Below are positions 55,621-64,000 of a DNA stretch of 64,000 bases, in pieces; within the stretch, counting starts at the first letter, position 1, and each line of letters starts with the position of its first letter. This DNA comes from Capniomyces stellatus. Its lineage: Eukaryota > Kickxellomycota > Harpellomycetes > Harpellales > Legeriomycetaceae. The stretch is taken from positions 298,297 through 362,296 of the forward strand of contig LUVW01000025.1 of NCBI GenBank assembly GCA_001661515.1, given 5' to 3'. Made by a program: the position numbers and the translations under genes. The notes under the pieces were generated by a model, which was not told the DNA's origin, did not search any database, and saw only the letters and a list, made by a program, of their open reading frames with translations.

Positions 55621-58600
55621 TTACTTGGAGTTACTACTTAATGAAGAAGATGATCGACCAGAGCCGAGAAATTGAGACTCAGAGGATATATTTGTGAAGT
55701 GGTTTGCTGAAGAGTTGTAGATGGTAGAGTGGTGCTGATAGTTGGTTATGGGCAATGAGGTGGGCTGTGGGGCGGGTAAAGAAGCGGCGATGGGGTGGAG
55801 TAGGGTTGGTGCGGTAGTGGAAGCGACAGTTAAAGAGTTGGAGGAGTAGAATAAACTAGTAACGATATCATTGTAGTCTAAGGGCATGCCAGACGGGATG
55901 TTTGATTCATAAGACAAGAATGAATCGGAGTTGTTGTTACTGTTATTGTTACTATTGTTAATACTGTTGTTGTTACTATTGTTAATACTGTTATTATTGC
56001 TGTTTTTGTTACTGTTGTTGTTGCTAATAATCTTATTTATAATTGAATTGGTCAGGTCAAGGTTGGAGGAGTTTGAAGAAAGTGAGCCAGTAGAGTTGGG
56101 GTTGTTGAAGGAGTCGAGGGGAGCGAAAGCTAGAGAAGCATGGTGGGAAGGTATTGACATATGACCGATACTTTGATTGAGGTTAATGTTGGGGTTGATA
56201 TTAGAATTTAGATTATGGCTATGGTTAGGGCTGGCGTTGTTATTGAAATTGTGGGGTGATTTAAAAGCGGGGTTATGATTGGGGGATTGGTCAGGAATAA
56301 AGTTGAAGTTGGGGGAGTGATCATTTGATCTTGAACCAAAAGATAAAGCAGAGTTGGCGGATGGAGTGCTTAAGGAGGAGAACAGGGATAGGCTGTTGGC
56401 GGTAAGATCGTTAGATTGGGCGTTGTAGAGGGATTGTTTGAGGGGGGGAATCTGCTTGGTTAGCAGTGGGTAGATTTTGGAGAATTGGCTGAATGACTTT
56501 GCAATGGCCAAGTCATAGGAGTTGTGGGATGGGTAGAAGCCAGGGTCGTTGGAGTTGGAGGCCAGGTTGGGGATGCTATAGTTGGAGGTATCGAGGCCGA
56601 GGTACACGGGGGTGAAGTAGTAGTCGGAGTCGTTGAGAACACAGCAGTCGTTTTTTACAAGCGAAGAAAACGTTGGGGTTACCCATGGGTCAGTGTCGCC
56701 CCTGGTGATCCCATACACTTGCATTTGGGGGACCAGCTCGGGCCATTTGGAGTTGGTTAGGTTGCAGAGGTTTTTGACTTCTGAGATCTTGGCCAGAAAC
56801 CTGCAGCAAACATCCGAGCTCAGCGAGTCTTTCCCCAGCTTCTGGAAAGCTTCCGCCACAGTTTGCAGACTCTGCTTGATCTTGGCAATGTTGGGGTGGT
56901 CCAGAATGTACTGGGCATTGGTCAGCACGCACCCCGCGGGGTACAGCCAAGTTGCTGCGTTTTGCTCCCACAAGTATGTAGGGACTTTTTCCAGTGCCCA
57001 CGCCACCAGGTTTGCCTGGTTTATCGAGGCCTCCAAACTCTTGCTTTTAGCCATAATCACCAGCTCTGGCGAAACTTTTACGCCTTTAGCCCGCGTCAAC
57101 TGGCTGCTGTACAGAATAATGCTCATTGCGTTGTACACCAGCTCTACAAACAGCCGACTGTACATCTTTTCGATCTCTGCCAGTTCATTGATAAACTCCA
57201 CCTTGTGTTTTATTTGCCTCAATGTGCTTTCCAGGAGTAGCTGCCGGGCATCAACTTTCTTCTTGATCCTATCAAAGTACTCTGAAACCTCATTGCACCT
57301 GCTTATCATCCCTGCCACACTCGTGTCTTTTTTCTGCCGGCTTCGATTTACCAGCTTCATCACCTTACTTATCCCAATCGCAAGATTCACAAGATCTGCC
57401 CCAAATCCATCTTTGGAAACTATAAAATTTCCCATGCTGTTTACCAGCAGGTTCAGCTCTTGGATCTTCTTGCCACACCCTGTCGCGTCTCCTCCATATC
57501 TCCACCACCAATCCCTACTCGGGTACTTTACGTTACTTTCTCTTTCGTCTATCATTCCTGGTCGTGATCCCATTACCATTCTAAACTTGTCATATATATA
57601 ACACATCCACCACACTCTTCTGCTTTTTTCTATATCCTCCATTTCCTTTTCCATTTCCTTTTCCACCCCCTTTTCCATCCCTTTATCTGTTTCCCCTTCA
57701 TTTTCCTTTTCATTTTCCTTTTCCGCTCCCAATTCTTTTTCATTTTTCTTTTCTCTTTCCATTTCAACCTCTTTATCTATTTCTTTATCTTTTATTTCAT
57801 CCTCCTTCATTTCCAACTCCTTATCCACCTTCACATCATTATCCAATTTTTTATCTTTATCAATTTCCTCCTTCTTACTCATTCTCATTTTAAAATATCC
57901 TTTTTTCTTTATAGTGAATAGTCGCTGCCTTTTAGCCTCCGTTATTGCTTGTCCAACCATTACATTAAATCCATCCTCATCCCCTTTCCCCAGCCTGAAT
58001 AGCCCAAGCAGAACAAATGACCATATATAATCCAAGTCCTGCTTCACTCCTTGCTCCTTCAACAACATTTGCGCCTTTGATGCAAATGCCATCCCTCTAA
58101 AGCACGGCTTTATCTCAATAAAATCATCTGTTTCCAAGTATCTTGCACCCACCGCAAGCAGTGAGTAAAACAAGTGCCGCTCTATCGTTCTATTTCTTAT
58201 CTTGTTCAGAAGCTCCGGGAGTCTCGCCGGCATCATCGATATTGGCTTTGAATGCGTAAGCTTCCATACCATCAGTTCAAGCTCCTTGTAGCCCGGAACA
58301 TTGTACTTTATTTCCTCGTCCTCCATGCTCACTTCTTCGCTCCGTCTAAGCAGAATCATCCTCTGTATTCTCTTAGCTCTCAGCACGTTCTTATCCTTGC
58401 TTTTCGCCACCATTCTACACTCTTCTAGCAGCTCGTCTCTGTCTTTATCTTCCACCACCTTCTCGCTACTATCTCCATTGCTTGCTTCTTTGGCGCCGAA
58501 ACCTGTTCCTATCTTTTCTATCGACTTTTGTATTTTTGCCAGTCTATCATCGATTATTTTTATTGCCCGCTTTCTTTCATTGCTTTTTTGCACAGGTTTA

Positions 58601-58701
58601 AACTCACAATTGTTATCTGCTTTACATTGCCCACACTTTGGCTGAACCCCATCACATACTATTTTTCTGCTTGTGCACTGGACACAGGTCGTTTTCTTCA
58701 T
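55621..58701 (-). CDS. Zn2Cys6 fungal transcription factor
   Basis: A 1026-residue protein from the ATG at 58701. The binuclear zinc cluster occupies residues 6-32 (Cys 6, 9, 16, 23, 26, 32), with basic residues between the second and third Cys (TSRKIV). A short coiled coil follows. The fungal middle homology region runs from about residue 170 (LPELLNKIRNRTIERHLFYS, then ARYLETDDF) and includes RRVWWMCYIYDKFRMVMGSR. A highly charged Lys/Glu/Asp insert of about 80 residues precedes RRVWW. The C-terminal 300 residues are Asn/Ser-rich and likely disordered. The protein should bind DNA in the nucleus, probably as a dimer on CGG-type half sites by family rule. The target pathway cannot be inferred. 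Confidence 0.9.
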   Translation of the reverse strand: MKKTTCVQCTSRKIVCDGVQPKCGQCKADNNCEFKPVQKSNERKRAIKIIDDRLAKIQKSIEKIGTGFGAKEASNGDSSEKVVEDKDRDELLEECRMVAKSKDKNVLRAKRIQRMILLRRSEEVSMEDEEIKYNVPGYKELELMVWKLTHSKPISMMPARLPELLNKIRNRTIERHLFYSLLAVGARYLETDDFIEIKPCFRGMAFASKAQMLLKEQGVKQDLDYIWSFVLLGLFRLGKGDEDGFNVMVGQAITEAKRQRLFTIKKKGYFKMRMSKKEEIDKDKKLDNDVKVDKELEMKEDEIKDKEIDKEVEMEREKKNEKELGAEKENEKENEGETDKGMEKGVEKEMEKEMEDIEKSRRVWWMCYIYDKFRMVMGSRPGMIDERESNVKYPSRDWWWRYGGDATGCGKKIQELNLLVNSMGNFIVSKDGFGADLVNLAIGISKVMKLVNRSRQKKDTSVAGMISRCNEVSEYFDRIKKKVDARQLLLESTLRQIKHKVEFINELAEIEKMYSRLFVELVYNAMSIILYSSQLTRAKGVKVSPELVIMAKSKSLEASINQANLVAWALEKVPTYLWEQNAATWLYPAGCVLTNAQYILDHPNIAKIKQSLQTVAEAFQKLGKDSLSSDVCCRFLAKISEVKNLCNLTNSKWPELVPQMQVYGITRGDTDPWVTPTFSSLVKNDCCVLNDSDYYFTPVYLGLDTSNYSIPNLASNSNDPGFYPSHNSYDLAIAKSFSQFSKIYPLLTKQIPPLKQSLYNAQSNDLTANSLSLFSSLSTPSANSALSFGSRSNDHSPNFNFIPDQSPNHNPAFKSPHNFNNNASPNHSHNLNSNINPNINLNQSIGHMSIPSHHASLAFAPLDSFNNPNSTGSLSSNSSNLDLTNSIINKIISNNNSNKNSNNNSINNSNNNSINNSNNNSNNNSDSFLSYESNIPSGMPLDYNDIVTSLFYSSNSLTVASTTAPTLLHPIAASLPAPQPTSLPITNYQHHSTIYNSSANHFTNISSESQFLGSGRSSSSLSSNSK

Positions 58702-60476
58702 TCTTGAACCAACTGTATTATCAATTCTGGTCTCTTGCAACAAAGTGCTTTAACTTTGCTAATGGTGTTTACTAATCTCAATGTTATTCTGTGTATTTAG
58801 TGTTTTTCTCGCCCTTTAAATACAAACCACCTCCTTTACTGATTTTGTTGCTGTTATTATTCTTGTTTTTGTCCCTTTAGTATAGCCACGGCCCTTTTCT
58901 TTAGCTGTTGTTTTCTCTGTAATTTCTCTGTTGTCTTTACTCTTTTATTATTTGTTTTCTTTTAATCTTTGCTTTGAATCGAATACAACGTAAAGAGGTT
59001 TAATTCTTTTTCTCCTTATGCGGTATTTAATAAAATGTTGTGCCCGGTTGTTTTCATTTGTCAAGTGCAATAATCTACAGAGTTTTGTTTTAGTGAGTTT
59101 TTTACCTTCTAATAAGCCTCGTGTTAGTTTATGTTTTTTTTTTTGTTACAAACATTTAAGTCCTGATTTGTTTCTTTTTAGTTTTTTTGCATTGTATTTA
59201 GTATTTTTGATTTTTGTTTCTACTAGTACTTATTATAATTACAATGTAAAATAAACCTGATTTCAACATATTTTTTCAGTTTGATTTGAGCATTTCAAAT
59301 TATGCTTTATTGAAAGGAAAAAAAAGTTAATCGAGCCGATTGAAATTATAACTGATTTCAATTTCATCCACATTTAGCTTTATCATCTTACCAATTTATT
59401 TCAAAAAGCTCAATTCAATCTTTTTATGAAACAGTGTTTTTTGTTTTTGTTTTTTTTACCCGGTTACGTTTCTTTAATTTGTTTCTGTAACACTTATTGG
59501 CCAACTATTTTGACATTTATCTACGAGCATTGGCTTAGAGCCCATTTTGAGTTATTTTTTTTTTTACAAAGCCAAAGTTAGTTTAATTTTCATGATTCGC
59601 TTTTACATTTTAGCCTAGTTGGTAGAAAAATCATCTTAATTAGCATAACCCCTCTTTGTAGGTCTTATTAATAATGTGTATTCGACTGATTCTGAATCTT
59701 TTTGCTTGCACAAACTGATGGGCTTTACCATTATTTCACAATTCTCCACCAATTTATTTATTATTTTTTTATTTCAAATTGCAATTCCCAACCAATATCT
59801 CACTTTCTTCATTTCTTTTTTTTTTTCCCTCACTATGTTTTATTACCGGTCAATATCAGTTCAGTTCAACAATTCCGCTTAAACATCATGTTTGATTGGG
59901 TAAACTCTTCAACGCTTTTTAAATCATTTTTCTCCAGCATTGTAAAAGTTTCCAAACTTGATTTCCAATATTGGCGCTAGCACATACCTATTTATAATCC
60001 AAAACAACAACAAAAAGCCTTTGTTTTCTATAGCCAAGTTCAGATTTAAGGAAATGTTTTACTATTTCTTACAATTCAACTTCGAGTAAAAGATCAGGCT
60101 GGTTACTCAACATTGTTTAGTGTTATCTCGTGTAAAATAATTGTGTGGATTTGGTATTTGTCTACACCCAATAATATAACATACAAGTATTGGCCTTGGT
60201 TGTTCTGACCAAGTGTTCCTGGCTTATTTGTTTGGTGAACATGTAAAAAGACCAGGACTTGACGATTTCACCATCAAGCGTTACTCAATCTGCACTTCAG
60301 CACAACTAAACCAAAGGACTATGCAAACACATTATTTATTTTTATTTGTAGCGCGCGAGTTGCATTAGCTTGTAGTAGCAGTTTGAAGAAATATAATGTA
60401 AATACTGTGAATAAAAATTAGTTCAAGAAAAGTGAGAGTAGTGCAAGTAAAAATAAGAAGCTAATTATGCTGTATT
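58702..60476. other. Gene-free AT-rich spacer
   Basis: About 1.8 kb between the Zn2Cys6 promoter and the protease stop codon. T-rich next to the factor gene. Small frames near 59018 and 59676 are T-rich chance frames. No RNA gene was recognised. Confidence 0.5.
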
Positions 60477-63122
60477 TCAGCAAGATGAGACCTTGGCACA
60501 CGAAAATGTAATTTTACGTAGAATTGCTGATCCAGACAAAGGGGAGAAGGCCAGATTTTTGGCCTTGTAGCTACCCTTGTTACGTGTGGTTTTAAGAACG
60601 TTATCAATATAAATCTTGAACTGGGCTGGCGTGGACTCGATCTTAATGCTGTTTCTTGTAGCGCGTTTAAAGACTTCGGATCGCTTGGAGAGAGTATGTC
60701 TCCCATTCCTAATTAAACTATTGCCAGATGAAACACCGAATTGGGCTTCATAAACACCATCTATGCTGTAGTATCCTTTTTCAGACACCAGTGCTACAAA
60801 CAAATCTGAATTCGAAGTGACTTCAGCGGTAAATACAAATTCTTGGTCATCACAAGGAATTTGGAGTGCTTGATTAAAGTCGTAGGTCTTTCCTTTTTTT
60901 CCCGCTTTAATCAAAATATTTCGCACACCTGAGGTCAATGGACACGCTGTAGTGGTCGTTGACGTCGTTGTTGACAAAGTGCTGATTGCTGGAGTGATTG
61001 CGGTGGTATTAGTAGTATTAGTAGTATTAGTGGCAGTGGTAGTATTGGTGGTAGTGGAAGTAGTGGAAGTAGTGGCAGTAGTATTGGTGGTATTGGTGGT
61101 ATTGGTGGTATTGGTGGTATTGGTGGTATTGGTGGTATTGGTGGTATTGGTGGTATTGGTGGTATTGGAAGTAGTGGAAGTAGTGGCAGTAATAGCAGTA
61201 GTAGCAGTAATAGCAGTAGTAGCAGTAGTGGAAGTTGTGGAAGTTGTGGAAGTTTGTGTTTTTGTGGTGGTTACATTTCCTTGTGTTTCGCATTTTTTGT
61301 TGTCAATGTGCTTATTTACAATATTTTCAATCTTAGCTCCATTTTTTTCGGCACCAAAAAACAGGTAAACTGTTTCTGAAGAAAATAGCTTTGCGTCAAA
61401 TTCGCTTGGCATAACATATGTAACATCATCACCGTCGTAACCGATATAGACTCCAGTCGAGTCGGATTTAATAAAGGCAGTAGCGCTTGAAGTTTGGCCT
61501 GTAGAAGTGTCCTTGATTTTTTCGTACTCTTCTGATCCAATGTACCATTCCCCATTGTTCACACCAATAGTACCTTCAAGCAATGGTGATCCCTTCGTGT
61601 CTTTTTCGTTGCTTAGAGCAAAGTATATGTCGGATGTTTGGTCTACATAAAACGAAACAAAGAATGTCGAATATTTGGCCTTTACAGCGATGGAATTGTT
61701 GGATTCGTATACTCCTTCAGACAGGTTACCCAATCCCAACTTGATGTTGATTGATGTGAACTTTTGCTCACAAACAAATTCCATTCCGTCAACAGTATCT
61801 ACCGAGCCTTTGTTTATGGTAGTGCTTGGAGCAGTACCTCTTGCTTCTCTACTTGTATGAGATACTGGGGTAGTTGCACTAGCACTTACACTTGTAATTT
61901 TAGTTGTTTTTGTACCTTTAGTTGTGGTTATACTAGCACTGGTGGTTGAATTAATGGTTGTGACACCAACAACAGATGGTATACTGGGTTTTGCAGTTGT
62001 TTCAGTGGCTATAGAAATTGCTGCAACGGCTGCAAATGTTGTTTCGATTGTTGTGTTAGATGCAGCCAATGTGCCAATTTGGCTAGTTGCAAGTTTCTTC
62101 TTTTTAGGTGCAACTGGTGCAGCACAGTTTTCCATGTCAATATTAGCGTTGCAGCTTAGCCCGGTGCATTTAACATGCCTGGAGATAAACTCGTTCCAAT
62201 ATCCGCCCAAGTTCATGTGAACAGAAACAGTGGTGCCTATGTCACATGAGCTTTTTTTTCCTTTTACAATAGAACTCTCAATTCCTTTAAGCATGCTGTA
62301 GTTTATATCCAAAAGCTGTCCTCCGCTACCTCCATAACACGAATTGCTGTTTTCAGATTGAGATACACAGATAACTTTTCCGCTCTTGAAGTCCAATGGA
62401 TGGAACATCTCACAATAGTCATCGTCACCTCTAGTAACAATTGATTGTTCAAGAGCAGTTGATGATGTACCGTCAACAGATGTCAAACCATAACCTGCCA
62501 CTCTATATGTAGTGTTTGGGTTAGTAACCGATTTCTCCACATCTATTGGCAATGCAACGTCAAATGGAACACACGGGCTTATAGTTAACAGGGCCAGGTC
62601 ATCCTATTAAATGATTGAGCAACAGTGCAAACAATCAGTATAGTTAGTATTGTGATCTTATTAGTTCAAATTCAAATAGCCGAATCAAATTTTAGTGTTA
62701 CTTACAGAGTATGGCTTGGTGTGTACGTATTTTGGATGAACAACTGCATTTGTGACATTGTATACATACTTATTCACTTTGGAAGGATTTTTCCCACTGA
62801 ACCCAATCTTGATACTGGCCCAGTTGGCTTTTTTGGTGGTTCCAGTTTCATGGAGGCAGTGTGCGGCTGTGATAATAACTGATGGTGAAATCAATGATCC
62901 AGTGCATCTATATTTATCATTGCCCTCAACTTCAAAGTATGCTACCGACTTGAAGTTGTTTAGTCTAATATCTACACCGCCGATCTTGTTTGGTGTAAAA
63001 CTTTTGATTTGGTCCCTTGTAAATATTTTGTGATCAAAGGTATTTTGTTCCAAAGCGAGACCATAAATGATTTGAGTCCCTAAAAGGGCCAGAATAAAAC
63101 ACTTACTAGTATAGCCAATCAT
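60477..63122 (-). CDS. Secreted trypsin-like serine protease with Thr/Asn linker and C-terminal beta-rich modules, two exons
   Basis: Exons 63122-62706 and 62603-60477 (102-nt GT-AG intron, phase 0) give 847 residues. Residues 1-24 are a signal peptide. Activation after Lys46 would expose IGGVDI. The catalytic triad is His88 in ITAAHC, Asp141 in DDLALL and Ser232 in CYGGSGGQ. The residue before Ser232 is Gly rather than the Asp194 of chymotrypsin-type proteases, and the position equivalent to Asp189 is Asn226. After the protease come a Thr/Ser-rich linker, a module of about 165 residues (FVCEQKFTSINIKLG...), a Thr/Asn repeat linker encoded by a 9-bp array, and a second related module ending in Cys. 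The modules resemble extracellular carbohydrate- or ligand-binding beta sandwiches such as FAMeT-type domains; this is tentative. Likely secreted and heavily O-glycosylated. Confidence 0.85.
61083..61169. repeat. 9-bp array encoding Thr-Asn-Thr linker of the protease
   Basis: Nearly identical GGTGGTATT units on the plus strand give ThrThrAsn or AsnThrThr triplets on the coding strand. Flanking sequence is a looser form of the same repeat. Confidence 0.85.
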
Positions 63123-64000
63123 CCCTAAACGTTGCTCTTGTGTACTCTTTTTAGTCGTACGAATAAAGAATATATAAATTATCTAAAGAAAAAAAAAAGT
63201 ACAAAGATGATGTATTGGAAGTTTAACACATTCCACTCGTATTTATACATGTTTTCTTCAGCCTTAAACAGCTTGTTTAATTTTCTTTTCATAGTCTAAC
63301 TATATAGTTTATCTTGTAGATATGTTGTTAATCATCATTGACAATTTTTCTTACTAAAACTTACAATCAAACATTAGTAATATTAATCGGTAGGATATTA
63401 ATAGATATCATCTTTGAATTGCATTCAGCGAAAGTGCGACTTTACAAAGATGTTTTACGCTCTAAACCAGTCCCAATAACCAAATATAGTACACTCAACA
63501 GCAAAGCAGAGTCATTGATATATGATAATTACAAGATAATTTGTATGATCAAGGTTTAATTGCAATTTCATTATTAACACCAAGCCAGTAGCGTTTTATA
63601 AAATCCAATGCACCATTTATCAACCAGTAGTTATGGTTTACGCTTACCAATAGTCTAATTTAGTTTTAATAGTCTTGCCAAATTGACATCAAGTTTATTG
63701 AGCGTACAACGAAGGTTTTCAAACCTACACCGATTTTTGTCATAAACAGCTTAAATATAGCTTTATCTCGTCTAGTAATAAGTTACCTGAAGGAAAAAAA
63801 AACAAAAAACAAGAGTTGCCTAAATTAATCACGTTCGCTTTTACTTTTGCCGAGAGGAATGTCGCTAGTTATTATTTTACCACCAAGTTGGCATTTCAAC
63901 AATGTTGATGGTGCTAGTTAGTATCAATCAGCATGGTACACAGCCTATTTTACATTTAAAATTTGGAAGTTTTCTTTATTTTTATTTTAATTCAATCAAC
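63123..64000. other. Upstream region of the protease gene
   Basis: AT-rich DNA with a TATATAAATT element at about 63170-63179, some 50 bases upstream of the protease start codon and a plausible TATA box. No other gene is seen to the window end. Confidence 0.45.

Noticed and set aside
56633..57601. 322-codon plus-strand frame
   Set aside because: It lies opposite the conserved middle homology region of the Zn2Cys6 factor, which explains the open frame.
8901..64000. tRNA, 5S or spliceosomal RNA genes in the spacers
   Set aside because: I looked for B-box (GGTTCGAANCC) and U6-like signatures by eye and found none convincing. A covariance-model scan was not possible.

Overview
The window is nuclear DNA from a fungus. 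Genes are split by short spliceosomal introns of about 80 to 235 nt, almost all GT-AG. Intergenic DNA is AT-rich and full of A/T homopolymers, and several proteins carry very long low-complexity tracts. A Zn2Cys6 transcription factor with the fungal middle homology region, a fungal-style SNF5 with a C-terminal GATA-like finger, and a YGR210C-type GTPase all point to fungi. The low GC, the large secreted trypsin-like protease and an augmin HAUS1 homologue fit an early-diverging filamentous lineage, such as Zoopagomycota (Kickxellomycotina or Entomophthoromycotina), better than a yeast. That placement is inference. No plasmid, phage, CRISPR or intact transposon is visible.

Layout. 1-0.4 kb: 3' end of V-ATPase subunit H (+). 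0.7-1.5 kb: VPS37 of ESCRT-I (-). 2.2-8.9 kb: a giant two-exon SNF5 subunit of SWI/SNF (-). 8.9-13.9 kb: gene-free. 13.9-15.4 kb: CAT-type amino acid transporter (+). 17.7-19.4 kb: serine palmitoyltransferase LCB2 (+). 20.3-21.7 kb: cytosolic seryl-tRNA synthetase (-). 22.6-24.3 kb: three-exon YchF/Obg-family GTPase (+). 24.5-25.7 kb: ZNF830-like zinc-finger protein (-). 26.7-29.4 kb: three-exon MTO1/GidA tRNA-modification enzyme with a GC-AG intron (+). 29.8-31.8 kb: carnitine acetyltransferase ending in SKL (-). 31.8-40.3 kb: gene-poor stretch with several tandem repeats. 40.3-42.0 kb: six-exon MAT2B-like reductase-fold protein (+). 42.2-44.0 kb: eight-exon HAUS1-like augmin subunit (-). 44.6-46.6 kb: four-exon unknown, probably mitochondrial protein (-). 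47.2-50.5 kb: bHLH factor (-). 53.3-55.1 kb: five-exon 2-oxoglutarate/Fe(II) oxygenase (+). 55.6-58.7 kb: Zn2Cys6 factor (-). 60.5-63.1 kb: secreted trypsin-like protease with C-terminal beta-rich modules (-).

The genes are mostly housekeeping and do not form a cluster with one task. Loose themes are chromatin and transcription control (SNF5, bHLH, Zn2Cys6), mitochondrial and acyl metabolism (MTO1, carnitine acetyltransferase, the unknown presequence protein), endomembrane function (VMA13, VPS37, LCB2) and spindle organisation (HAUS1-like).

I rebuilt seven multi-exon genes by hand. In each, the exon phases match at every junction and the joined protein reads through. The most notable results are the HAUS1-like gene broken into small exons, the GC-AG intron in the MTO1 gene, a serine protease whose residues equivalent to Asp189 and Asp194 are replaced, and a telomere-like TTAGGG tract used as coding sequence in SNF5.
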